From positions 1-9,683 of the forward strand of contig JAFCGF010000059.1 in NCBI GenBank assembly GCA_017608295.1: a stretch of DNA of 9,683 nucleotides, given 5' to 3'. This document shows positions 1-6,885 of this stretch, in pieces. Below the pieces are notes generated by a model. That model saw only the letters and a list, made by a program, of their open reading frames with translations. It searched no databases and was not told where the DNA came from. Each line of letters opens with the position of its first letter. Positions within the stretch are counted from its first letter, which is position 1. This DNA is from Candidatus Woesearchaeota archaeon. GTDB taxonomy: Archaea > Nanoarchaeota > Nanoarchaeia > Woesearchaeales > JAGVZT01. The position numbers and the translations under genes are program-made.

Positions 1-451
1 CAGGATAGAAGTGTATGATGGCTTTGAAACAACCCCTGCCAATCTGTATGGAACCTATTATAACGGGCAGCTTCCTCCGCCACAGATTAACACAACCGGT
101 ACTTCCGCCGTTGTTAAGCTGATAACTGACGGCAGTGAGGTCGGTCGTGGATTCCAGTTGCATTATTATTCCATTATGGTTGGTGTTGAAGATGCCCTTG
201 ACAGGTTCATTAATGTGTATCCGAATCCAAACTCAGGGATATTCACCTTGGAGATCAACCCGGTTAACTTCAGGGAAGCTGAGGCCGAAATATACAGTAC
301 TCTGGGACAGAAGATATGGAACAGGAAACTGGAGCCGGTGAACGGATCTGTCCATGAGTCGATCGAGTTGATCAATATACCTGATGGACTTTACTACCTA
401 AGGATAGTCACAGAGGAGGGTACCTATTACAAGACTATTATTCTTGAGTAA
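1..451 (+). CDS. Secreted CUB-domain protein with C-terminal T9SS type A sorting domain (3' end only)
   Basis: The reading frame is already open at base 2, so the gene starts outside the window; the GTG at 11 is an internal valine. The first ~55 visible residues look like the second half of a CUB domain: VYDG, then YGTYYNG, a TGTSAVVKLITDGS strand pair and a closing GFQLHYYS. The last ~85 residues are a typical Por-secretion/type A sorting domain: VYPNPNSGIFTLEI, then IYSTLGQKIW, then LPDG-like IPDGLYYLRI, ending KTIILE. In this family the tail directs export across the outer membrane by the type IX secretion system and is then removed. The protein is therefore probably secreted or surface-attached. 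Its enzymatic or adhesive domains lie upstream and cannot be seen. The base composition is richer in G+C than the next genes (31 of 60 in 301-360). Confidence 0.9.
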   Translation, partial: RIEVYDGFETTPANLYGTYYNGQLPPPQINTTGTSAVVKLITDGSEVGRGFQLHYYSIMVGVEDALDRFINVYPNPNSGIFTLEINPVNFREAEAEIYSTLGQKIWNRKLEPVNGSVHESIELINIPDGLYYLRIVTEEGTYYKTIILE

Positions 452-488
452 TAATTTTTTCAGGATCGACTAATTATTCAAGAATTTT
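440..488 (+). terminator. Hairpin terminator overlapping the stop codon of the CUB/T9SS gene
   Basis: Bases 440-452 (ATTCTTGAGTAAT) pair with 473-485 (ATTATTCAAGAAT). The pairing is complete over 13 positions, with one G-U wobble, across a 20-base loop. A run of four T (485-488) follows the stem. The left arm contains the end of the reading frame. The stem is AT-rich and the loop is long, so terminator strength is uncertain. Confidence 0.5.
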
Positions 489-516
489 GACTGAAGGTAA
501 TATCGAGTTAGTTTTT
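486..516 (+). promoter_or_regulatory. Possible relic promoter of the ssb fragment
   Basis: TTTG at 486-489 is followed after exactly 19 bases by TAGTTTTT at 509-516. This differs from the Bacteroidota -7 consensus TAnnTTTG only at its last base. It lies just ahead of the ssb-like fragment and would fit as its original promoter. The region also overlaps the T run of the preceding hairpin, and AT-rich DNA gives such matches by chance, so this is a weak call. Confidence 0.3.
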
Positions 517-520
517 ACTC

Positions 521-739
521 GTATTTGAAAAGTACACAAATAACAAGGTAACACTCGTTGGAAATATCAGCGATGAACCAAAAGTCAAAACCAATAGTGA
601 GGACCTTAAGTTAGCCCGGTTCCCTTTGGTCACCAATGAGTGTTACAAAGAGAAAGAAGGCAACAAGCGTTACTCGAGATCAATTGCGATTACTTCCTGT
701 TCCTGTAATATTTTTTGGAGGTTAGTTAATATTTACTAA
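521..739 (+). pseudogene. ssb: Decayed fragment of single-stranded DNA-binding protein (ssb)
   Basis: In the frame running from 512 to the TAA at 737-739, codons from 539 read NNKVTLVGNISDEPKVKT, then LKLARFPLVTNECYKEKEGN. This matches the start of the OB fold of Bacteroidota SSB proteins: the (V)NKV.L.GN...DPEVK opening, the (K)(V)ARFSLATSE strand and the YK.KEG.K loop. There is no ATG or other plausible start before it. After about base 670 the similarity stops, and the expected TxWHNIV..GK segment, the rest of the OB fold and the acidic tail are missing. About 45 recognisable residues remain of a protein usually 110-150 aa long. I infer a non-functional remnant, either of a second ssb copy or of one carried by a mobile element. 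Frame identity is clear by eye, but no alignment was run. Confidence 0.72.
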
Positions 740-744
740 CTTTG
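714..744 (+). promoter_or_regulatory. Promoter of the tetR gene (Bacteroidota -33/-7 type)
   Basis: TTTG at 714-717, a 19-base spacer, and TAACTTTG at 737-744, a full match to the TAnnTTTG -7 box of the Bacteroidota housekeeping sigma factor. Transcription would start near 750, giving a leader of roughly 90 bases before the ATG at 841. The spacer and the start of the -7 box are covered by a palindrome, which suggests repression by blocking RNA polymerase. Confidence 0.65.
721..740. promoter_or_regulatory. Palindromic operator, copy 1 (probable TetR binding site)
   Basis: The 20 bases GTTAGTTAATATTTACTAAC form an inverted repeat with 18 of 20 positions symmetric; only positions 7 and 14 break it. 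Size and symmetry fit a TetR-family dimer site. It lies in the promoter spacer and overlaps the -7 box of the regulator gene. A second, similar copy sits just before the exporter gene at 2353-2372. Assignment to the adjacent TetR protein is inferred from position and recurrence. Confidence 0.6.
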
Positions 745-840
745 TCGTAAATATATTAATGCAATCATTGTGATAAAGTTATTAAACACACCAGGAATTA
801 TTGTTTTCACTCTATAAGAACAAAATAACATTACAAAGAA

Positions 841-1419
841 ATGCAAACAGAAAGACAAAAGGAAATAGTTGAAACTGCCTTAGAGCTAATTACTAAAAAA
901 GGGATACAGGGACTGACTATTAAAAACCTGGCAAAAAAAATCGGTATTTCAGAGCCGGCCATTTACAGGCATTACGATAACAAAATACAAATTCTGATTG
1001 CCATACTAGAGTTTTTTAAAAGTAATACAGAAAAGATATTTAAAAATGAACTTAACAATGATAACAAAGCCATAGATAAAATTGAACACCTGTTCACAAA
1101 ACATTTTAATTCCTTTTCAGCTACTCCATCACTGGTATCTGTAATTTTTTCCGAAGAAATATTCAGAAACGAGCCAATTCTTATTGAGAAAATTTCTGAG
1201 GTTATAGATAAAAATGATAAAATCCTTACCTCAATAATCAGCGATGGACAAAAAAACGGTGAAATACGTATCGATATTGAAGCAAAACATCTTTCTACTA
1301 TAATAATGGGAACCTTGCGGCTCTTTGTAAAAAAGTGGCAGTTCTCGGCATATTCTTATAATTTACCCAAAGAAGGGAAGAAACTGGTTGATTCAATAAA
1401 ACTATTAATCACAAGATGA
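841..1419 (+). CDS. TetR/AcrR-family transcriptional regulator
   Basis: A 192-residue protein, the usual length for the family. Residues ~4-50 form the N-terminal three-helix DNA-binding domain: an ALELITKKGIQGLTIKNLA segment leads into the HTH IGISEPAIYRHYDNK, a near-consensus TetR recognition helix and the YxHYxNK turn. The remainder is a helical, divergent ligand-binding and dimerisation domain, so the inducer cannot be read from sequence. The ATG at 841 begins right at the domain and lies ~90 bases after a good promoter. The stop overlaps the ATG of the next reading frame (ATGA, 1416-1419), implying a translationally coupled operon with the cyclase. A palindrome in its own promoter and a copy before the RND gene suggest auto-repression and control of the transport genes. 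The gene is very AT-rich (14 G+C of 60 in 1021-1080), unlike the flanking genes. Confidence 0.92.
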   Translation: MQTERQKEIVETALELITKKGIQGLTIKNLAKKIGISEPAIYRHYDNKIQILIAILEFFKSNTEKIFKNELNNDNKAIDKIEHLFTKHFNSFSATPSLVSVIFSEEIFRNEPILIEKISEVIDKNDKILTSIISDGQKNGEIRIDIEAKHLSTIIMGTLRLFVKKWQFSAYSYNLPKEGKKLVDSIKLLITR

Positions 1420-1571
1420 TATCAGTTGAGGAGTTATTTAATATCGAGATTTCCAAGAGTGAACGTTTGCGTGCACTAATTCTTATTGGACTTTTAGGAC
1501 TTGAGACCATATTCCTGTTAATCAGGCTCATCAGGATTTGTCAGAAATACAGTATCTGGGGCAGGGTTTAA
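1416..1571 (+). pseudogene. N-terminal fragment of the class III cyclase, cut off by a frameshift
   Basis: An ATG overlapping the tetR stop opens a 51-codon frame beginning MISVEELFNIEISKSERLRA and continuing into one hydrophobic segment (ALILIGLLGLETIFLLIRLI). As I recall the family, Bacteroidota membrane-bound adenylate/guanylate cyclases begin with a similar ELFNIEI.(K)SE(R/K)LRA segment followed by several membrane helices. Here the frame runs into stop TAA at 1569-1571, while the rest of the cyclase continues in a different frame from about 1538. Position and coupling to tetR suggest this was the original start of the cyclase. A deletion with a frameshift around 1525-1550 would explain both the frame change and the missing membrane helices. 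A short independent membrane peptide is possible but less likely. Confidence 0.6.
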
Positions 1572-2299
1572 TTTTGATAATTGCAGGAATAGCAACTGGG
1601 TTTGTTGCTGATCTTATTAAAAAGAAGATGGTAATATCATTGGAGAATATCAAAGAAAAAAACGAGGTAATTGATTTATTCGGACAACAGATATCACCGC
1701 AAATTGCAGATAATATTTTAAGAAATCACAATGAACTTACCGGAGCAAGAAAAAATGTTTGCATTATGTTTCTCGATATAAGAAAGTTCACCCCTTTTGT
1801 TGAAAAGCATCAACCTGAAGAGGTCGTTGCTTACCTTAATACATTGTTTGGGTTTATGATTAATATAGTACAATCTCATCACGGAGTTATCAATCAATTT
1901 CTTTGTGATGGGTTTATGGCTACTTTTGGTGCTCCGGTTTCAATAGGAAATAGCAGTCAACATGCTACAGAAGCATCACAGGAGATAATTGACAAAATAA
2001 ACAGTGAATTTATTCAAGGGAACATTCCAGAAACACGTATAGGCATAGGGCTTCATTACGATGAGGCTGTTACGGGAAATATTGGTTCATCCAGACGCAA
2101 GCAATATTCAATTACAGGCAAAGTGGTTATAATGGCTTCACGAATCGAGCAATTGAATAAGAAATATAATACAAGCCTGCTTATTTCAAAAGAGGTGTAT
2201 CTTCAACTAAAAGATGTTACCCGAAATACATTTAATTGGCTTGGATCCTCAAAAATCAAAGGAAGTGAAAAACTGGTTTCACTTTACAAAGCTGTCTGA
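1538..2299 (+). CDS. Class III adenylate/guanylate cyclase-like protein, 5'-disrupted
   Basis: The open frame gives up to 253 residues from a TTG at 1538; the first ATG is at 1628 (residue 31). One hydrophobic helix (residues ~7-27) precedes a coiled linker and the segment LENIKEKNEVIDLFGQQISP, then a class III cyclase homology domain from about residue 70. The metal-binding aspartates are kept: D80 in FLDIRKFT and D124 in CDGFMATFG. Compared by eye with the canonical motifs, the adenine-selecting Lys and Asp positions are Q120 and K195, the transition-state Asn position is I198, and the Arg (R202 in MASRIEQL) is kept. Activity as an adenylate cyclase is therefore doubtful, although these changes could be typical of the subfamily. 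The true N-terminus lies in another frame (1416-1571). It is either a pseudogene or a shortened protein made from an internal start. The RND gene follows after 82 bases. Confidence 0.75.
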   Translation: MSEIQYLGQGLILIIAGIATGFVADLIKKKMVISLENIKEKNEVIDLFGQQISPQIADNILRNHNELTGARKNVCIMFLDIRKFTPFVEKHQPEEVVAYLNTLFGFMINIVQSHHGVINQFLCDGFMATFGAPVSIGNSSQHATEASQEIIDKINSEFIQGNIPETRIGIGLHYDEAVTGNIGSSRRKQYSITGKVVIMASRIEQLNKKYNTSLLISKEVYLQLKDVTRNTFNWLGSSKIKGSEKLVSLYKAV

Positions 2300-2352
2300 A
2301 CCATGTTAACTCAATTCAAATGATACGACTTAAGCTTTTTTATAAATAAAAA

Positions 2353-2372
2353 TATAGTGAATATTAACTAAC
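2353..2372. promoter_or_regulatory. Palindromic operator, copy 2, before the RND exporter
   Basis: Read on the minus strand these 20 bases are GTTAGTTAATATTCACTATA. They match the tetR-promoter palindrome at 17 of 20 positions, including the first 13 in a row. The inner 16 bases (2355-2370) are symmetric at 14 positions. The site ends nine bases before the exporter ATG, so a bound repressor would block initiation or act as a roadblock for transcription arriving from tetR. I could not find a convincing TAnnTTTG promoter in the 82-base gap. Confidence 0.5.
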
Positions 2373-2381
2373 AATCAAAAA

Positions 2382-4685
2382 ATGGAAAATATATTAAAAA
2401 AACTACTAAATGCTCCATGGATAATACTGCTTATTACAATCTTAATCAGTGTGCTGTTTTTTATGGTAATGAAGAAAAATTCCAGGATGGAAACTGACCT
2501 TGATAAGTATATGCCACAGGACCATCCAGCTTTTGTCTATAGTGATCAGGCCGAAGAGTGGTTTGGAATAAACGATGGAATTATTGTGGCCGTCGAAAAT
2601 CAAAATGGCATATTTAACACTGCTACACTGGATACCCTAAAACAACTAAGCAGAAGGCTACAAAAGATGCAGCAGATAGAAAAAGAGGATGTGACATCCT
2701 TATATACTGCTGATAACATTGTCGGGACAGAAGAAGGACTGGATGTGAAAGCATTTTTTAAACAGACTCCCAATACAAAAGAGAAGCTTGAAACTCTGAA
2801 AGAAAATGTCAGGAATAATGAAATGATTTTTGGGCGGCTGGTTTCAACTGATGAAACGGTAACAGTTATTATTGCAGAAATTAGAGATGATGTTTTCACA
2901 CAGGAATTTTATGAGGAAATACTTGAACTGGCAGCTTCTTTCCAAACTGATGATATCAAAATACATGTAGCCGGCCGGCCGATTGTGGAAGGTACTATGG
3001 CACTTCTTGGCCCTGCCGATATGAAAAAGATGGTGCCAATTGTACTGCTTGTAATAACCCTAGTATTATTTTTTATGCTCAGAAGCATCAAAAGTACCAT
3101 CCTCACAATGATGGTTGTGTTTTTTAGTGTTCTATGGGCATTTGGCCTTATGGCAGCTGTAAATATCCCAATTTATGCAGTTTCTACAATGATCCCTGTA
3201 ATGCTCATTGCCATTGGGGTTGCCGACGGAATTCATCTTTATAGTCATTTGCAACTGTTCTTGCGAAAACATCCGGATGCATCCAAAAGAGAAGCAATCA
3301 TTGATATGCTTCAAAATATGTGGAGACCCATAGTAATGACTTCCATAACAACTGCTGTCGGTTTTATTTCATTACTCACATCGCAGGTTTATCCTATTAA
3401 ATATTTCGGGATTTTTACCGCGTTCGGAGTATTAGCGGCTATGTTATTTTCCCTGACCCTGATACCGGCAGGAATTATGGTTTTTGGCCTGCCAAAAGTT
3501 AGAAAAACTAAAATAAAGCAAACAAATGATAAGCCTGAATTTGCTTACAAATTTGCATCCTGGATTGTGAAACGGAAAAGTATTTCCCTGATTACTACCG
3601 CTGTAATCATAGTTCTTTCAATAACCGGAATGCAGAAAATATGGATCAACTCAAGCTTCCTCGACAAATTTGAAAAGGACAGTGACATTGTTCTGACAGA
3701 TAAATTTATCAACGAGCATTTTGGAGGCACAACCACACTTAATCTTATCCTGGATGGCGAGGAAGGAAATATAGATGTTTTCAAAGAGCCTGAAGTGTTA
3801 AAGTTAGTCGATAAATTGCAAAAGACTGTCGTTAATGACCTGGAGCTTGTAGGAAATTCCTTTTCGCTCACTGATTATGTAAACCGGATGAATAAAGTAA
3901 TGAATGCCGACAAAGAGGAATTTAATACAGTGCCCGATAGTAAAGATATGATCGCTCAATACCTGTTGCTGTATGAAATGTCAGGTGATCCGGAAAACCT
4001 GAATAAGGTTGTTGACTATGATTACTCAAAACTGAATGTAAATTTTCAGCTTAAAAGTGATAATTCCAAAGCTATTAATTCAGCATTGGCAGCAATAAAC
4101 AGTTTTGAGGATGATTTTAAGGAAAATGGTATTACGATCAACTATGCAGGCAGTGGTTACAAGGGTCTGGTATTTACCGACCTGATCCTCGAAGGACAGA
4201 TATTGAGCCTGATACTGTCCTTGATTATTGTAATTATTCTCTTGGCACTAATGTTTAAAAACTTCATGCTTGGATTAATCGGGGCCATACCTATTGTTGT
4301 TACAGCCCTCATTAGTTTTGGGATCATGGGCTTTTTGGATATTCCGTTAAGTACTACAACAGCATTGCTTTCAAGTATTGCCATAGGTATCGGGATTGAT
4401 TACGCAGTACATTTTATTGAACAATATAAATTAAATGCAAGAGATACAGGCAAAAAGCAGCTAACTGCCCAAAAAACAATGGCACATTCAGGCAGGGCAA
4501 TCAGCTTTAACGCGATTGTGGTTATTGCCGGCTTTTTAGTCCTGATGTTTTCAGTATTTCCACCAAACCGGGAACTCGGTGCCCTGGTATCATTGAATAT
4601 GTTTACAAGCTTTTTAGGAACACTTACAATTATGCTTGTTCTTTTAAACAAATCGAATATATATTTCAAAAAAGGAAAGAATTAG
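2382..4685 (+). CDS. RND-superfamily (MMPL/HAE3-type) hydrophobic compound exporter
   Basis: This 767-residue inner-membrane protein has the RND two-repeat layout: TM1 (~12-31), a first periplasmic domain (~32-213), TM2-6 (~217-368), TM7 (~398-416), a second periplasmic domain (~417-600) and TM8-12 (~601-757). TM4 carries D282 in GVADGIHLYSH and TM10 carries D673-Y674 in GIGIDYAVHFIEQYK, the positions of the proton-relay acidic residues in MmpL-type transporters. The first-repeat Asp is followed by Gly instead of Tyr. The length is near that of HAE3/MMPL proteins and well below that of AcrB-type drug pumps (~1,040 aa). The family moves lipids, hopanoids or other amphiphiles using the proton gradient. 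The LolA-like and beta-barrel genes directly downstream support trans-envelope lipid transport, but cargo and direction are unknown. The operator copy before its ATG implies TetR control. Confidence 0.93.
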   Translation: MENILKKLLNAPWIILLITILISVLFFMVMKKNSRMETDLDKYMPQDHPAFVYSDQAEEWFGINDGIIVAVENQNGIFNTATLDTLKQLSRRLQKMQQIEKEDVTSLYTADNIVGTEEGLDVKAFFKQTPNTKEKLETLKENVRNNEMIFGRLVSTDETVTVIIAEIRDDVFTQEFYEEILELAASFQTDDIKIHVAGRPIVEGTMALLGPADMKKMVPIVLLVITLVLFFMLRSIKSTILTMMVVFFSVLWAFGLMAAVNIPIYAVSTMIPVMLIAIGVADGIHLYSHLQLFLRKHPDASKREAIIDMLQNMWRPIVMTSITTAVGFISLLTSQVYPIKYFGIFTAFGVLAAMLFSLTLIPAGIMVFGLPKVRKTKIKQTNDKPEFAYKFASWIVKRKSISLITTAVIIVLSITGMQKIWINSSFLDKFEKDSDIVLTDKFINEHFGGTTTLNLILDGEEGNIDVFKEPEVLKLVDKLQKTVVNDLELVGNSFSLTDYVNRMNKVMNADKEEFNTVPDSKDMIAQYLLLYEMSGDPENLNKVVDYDYSKLNVNFQLKSDNSKAINSALAAINSFEDDFKENGITINYAGSGYKGLVFTDLILEGQILSLILSLIIVIILLALMFKNFMLGLIGAIPIVVTALISFGIMGFLDIPLSTTTALLSSIAIGIGIDYAVHFIEQYKLNARDTGKKQLTAQKTMAHSGRAISFNAIVVIAGFLVLMFSVFPPNRELGALVSLNMFTSFLGTLTIMLVLLNKSNIYFKKGKN

Positions 4686-4752
4686 GTAACTATTATTGCA
4701 CCATCTCAATCAGACGAGAAAATTAAAGTATCAACAATTAATCTATAAAAAA

Positions 4753-5535
4753 ATGAAAAACTTAAAAATCTTAGCATCAGTTATAACATTGACAATTTTA
4801 ATTAGCTTTCAGTCAATAGCTCAGGATATGACTGCGAGGCAGATCATAGAGAAGGTCTACAATCGGGCTGAAGGCGATGACCAGACATCTAACTTAACGA
4901 TGACTTTAATTCATAAAAGCGGAAAGGAAAGAATCAGAATAATCAAGCAATTCACAAAGGATATGGGTGATATGGAAAAAAGTATCATGTTCTTCCTATC
5001 ACCGGCAGATATCAAAAACACTTCTTTCATGAATTGGTCCTATGATGATGAAAATAAGAGCGATGACCAGTGGATTTATTTACCGGCATTGAAAAAAACC
5101 AAACGTATATCAAGCGATAGTAAAAGTGATTATTTCATGGGATCCGATTTTACCTATGACGACCTGGGAGACCGCAAACTTGATGATGATACACATAAGC
5201 TGTTGCGAGAGGAGACTATCGACGGTGTTGCTTATTATGTAGTAGAAAGCATCCCGAAAGACCAGGATTATATGTACTCCAAAACTACCACCTGGATCAG
5301 GAAAGACAATTTCATTGGATTAAAAAAAGAATTTTATGACGAAGATGATGAATTGCTTAAAATCCTTAACATAATAAAATTCGAAGAGCTTTCAGGCATT
5401 TTAATTATTACAAATTCGGAAATGCACAACGTTCAGAATGATCATAAAACGAAGATGGTTTTGACTGACATTAAAATAAACACCGGAATTCCTGAATCCA
5501 AATTTACCGAAAGGATGATGATGAGAGGCATGTAA
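4753..5535 (+). CDS. Periplasmic LolA-like outer membrane lipoprotein-sorting protein
   Basis: I chose the ATG at 4753 over an in-frame TTG at 4696 because it begins a clean signal peptide (MKNLKILASVITLTILISFQ, cleavage probably after SIAQ, residue ~24). This gives 260 residues. The mature part matches the LolA_like (PF17131-type) outer membrane lipoprotein-sorting family: MTARQIIEKVYNRAEGDD at the start, then DDQWIYLPALKKTKRIS and DYFMGSDFTYDDLGDRKLDDD, the family's most recognisable block, and further strands such as TTTWIRKDNFIGLKKEFYD. The half-barrel fold is known to hold acyl chains. It begins 67 bases after the RND stop and is followed by a beta-barrel gene. An RND exporter with this protein and a DUF1302-like barrel is a recurring arrangement, so a role as periplasmic shuttle or adaptor for the exporter's hydrophobic cargo is inferred. 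Confidence 0.88.
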   Translation: MKNLKILASVITLTILISFQSIAQDMTARQIIEKVYNRAEGDDQTSNLTMTLIHKSGKERIRIIKQFTKDMGDMEKSIMFFLSPADIKNTSFMNWSYDDENKSDDQWIYLPALKKTKRISSDSKSDYFMGSDFTYDDLGDRKLDDDTHKLLREETIDGVAYYVVESIPKDQDYMYSKTTTWIRKDNFIGLKKEFYDEDDELLKILNIIKFEELSGILIITNSEMHNVQNDHKTKMVLTDIKINTGIPESKFTERMMMRGM

Positions 5536-5579
5536 CTCTTGTTTTTGATATTCGATTATTAACCTTTTATTATCCAAAG

Positions 5580-5595
5580 ACCCTGGGAAGGGTTT
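5580..5595 (+). other. Short hairpin between the LolA-like and barrel genes
   Basis: ACCCT (5580-5584) and AGGGT (5589-5593) pair around a GGGA loop, with TTTTAT following from 5593. It is the most GC-rich structure in the 73-base gap. The stem is only five pairs, so it may be a weak attenuator or an mRNA-processing or stability element that lowers or separates barrel expression. It may also be meaningless. Confidence 0.3.
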
Positions 5596-5608
5596 TATAC
5601 AAATAAGT

Positions 5609-6850
5609 ATGAAAAAAATAGTATTAAGTATAATTCTTATCGCAGTCGGTCATCTTATGTTTGCTCAAAATGTTGATATAAACGGTTTTGCCAGAACCTA
5701 TGAAGGTGTTTTATTTGATAATGGCAATTTTGGGATTATTCAGCAAACGCTTAATCTGAACTTTGAAAAGATTGGTGACAAGGTTGCTTTCAAGGCAAAT
5801 CCAATGGCTTATTTATACAAAGCCGACAGCCTTGATTTCAGAATGAGAGAACTTTATCTGGATTTGTATTTTAAGAATTTTGATATACGCATTGGAAAGC
5901 AACAGGTTGTTTGGGGAAAAGCTGATGGGGTATTTATTACGGACATTGTTTCGCCTTTGAATTTAACGGAATTCCTGTTACCCGATTTCGATGAAATAAG
6001 AAAAGGCGTGATTGCCACAAAAGTAAATTATTACGCTGGCAACAGTACCATTGAGGCCATCTGGATTCCGGAGTTCACCCCAACAGAAAGGCCCCAACCA
6101 GGTTCTATCTGGTATGTTCAGCCTGATTTTCTGGCACCTCCCACCTGGGATCTCTCGAAGGAAAAAATAACACCAAGTTTTGAAAACAGTGAGCTATTCT
6201 TAAAATATACTGCACTTACTTCATCCATTGATTTTGAGTTAATGGGAGCCTACACCTGGGATGATAACCCGACTTTACATGTTCAAAAACAATTTGGACT
6301 TGATACGGTTACCATGCAACCTGGCCTTCTTGGCTTAAATATTACACCACAACATCACCGTTTGACAATTGGAGGGGGATCATTCAGTTCCGATATCAAA
6401 GGAGTTGTTTTACGAGGAGAAGCAGCCTATTATAATGGCAAATATTTCCTGACCCAAGACCCGGTACAACAGAATGGAATTATTCAAAAAGATTATTTGC
6501 ACTACCTGCTTGGATTAGATTTTAATCTGGGACCGGTAATGTTCAGTTCGCAATTTATTCAACAAACAATTCTGGACCATGATGACAATATCGTGAATGA
6601 AAAAACAGAAAACACGATGACCCTCCTGGCCCGCTACGACATTTTACGTGAGACCCTTCATCTTGAATTGTTCTCATACATGGGATTAACCAACGAGGAT
6701 GCTCTAATCAGACCCAAAATCACTTATGATTTTGATGATAGCTTTTCCATTCTGCTTGGTTCGAATATTTTCGTAGGCGATGATAGAGGGCGCTTTGGAC
6801 AATACAAAGACAATTCAATGGTGTATACAAAATTAAAGTATAGCTTTTAG
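5609..6850 (+). CDS. DUF1302-like outer-membrane beta-barrel protein of the RND transport cluster
   Basis: A 413-residue protein with a signal peptide (MKKIVLSIILIAVGHLMFAQ, cleavage after residue ~20) and a chain of alternating amphipathic beta strands, ending in YTKLKYSF. The terminal aromatic residue fits the BAM recognition signal of outer-membrane barrels. The segment IRIGKQQVVWGKADGVFITD, followed at once by VSPLNLTEF, is the hallmark resembling DUF1302-type barrels (lR.G.Q.v.WG.ad.....d.i.P.n). In other phyla, DUF1302 barrels often neighbour MMPL-type RND exporters and LolA-fold proteins, as here. I infer that it is the outer-membrane component of a lipid/hydrophobe transport route. 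It could instead be a general porin. It is the last gene of the cluster, with a hairpin starting 14 bases after the stop. Confidence 0.82.
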   Translation: MKKIVLSIILIAVGHLMFAQNVDINGFARTYEGVLFDNGNFGIIQQTLNLNFEKIGDKVAFKANPMAYLYKADSLDFRMRELYLDLYFKNFDIRIGKQQVVWGKADGVFITDIVSPLNLTEFLLPDFDEIRKGVIATKVNYYAGNSTIEAIWIPEFTPTERPQPGSIWYVQPDFLAPPTWDLSKEKITPSFENSELFLKYTALTSSIDFELMGAYTWDDNPTLHVQKQFGLDTVTMQPGLLGLNITPQHHRLTIGGGSFSSDIKGVVLRGEAAYYNGKYFLTQDPVQQNGIIQKDYLHYLLGLDFNLGPVMFSSQFIQQTILDHDDNIVNEKTENTMTLLARYDILRETLHLELFSYMGLTNEDALIRPKITYDFDDSFSILLGSNIFVGDDRGRFGQYKDNSMVYTKLKYSF

Positions 6851-6863
6851 GATAGAGAGATGA

Positions 6864-6885
6864 TATGAGAAGGAACATTCTCATA
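6864..6885 (+). terminator. Hairpin terminator after the transport cluster
   Basis: TATGAGAA (6864-6871) and TTCTCATA (6878-6885) form a perfect eight-pair stem with a six-base loop (GGAACA), 14 bases after the barrel stop. Only a short AATTT follows instead of a strong U tract, so termination efficiency is uncertain. The position suggests the 3' end of the transport operon. Confidence 0.5.

Noticed and set aside
135..375. Short open frames on both strands overlapping the CUB/T9SS coding region
   Set aside because: The sorting domain frame is unmistakable and leaves no room for overlapping genes with independent support.
504..521. CGAGT/ACTCG inverted repeat as a third operator copy
   Set aside because: The five-base arms resemble but do not match the operator, and the centre differs; it probably reflects chance symmetry near the ssb remnant.
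2600..4669. Several minus-strand open frames of 60-108 codons inside the RND gene
   Set aside because: They lie antisense to a strongly supported 767-residue transporter, show serine/isoleucine-rich shadow composition and have no recognisable domain or promoter.
4696..4752. In-frame TTG extension of the LolA-like protein by 19 residues
   Set aside because: The extension would bury the signal peptide behind a polar, basic stretch; the ATG at 4753 starts a clean signal peptide.
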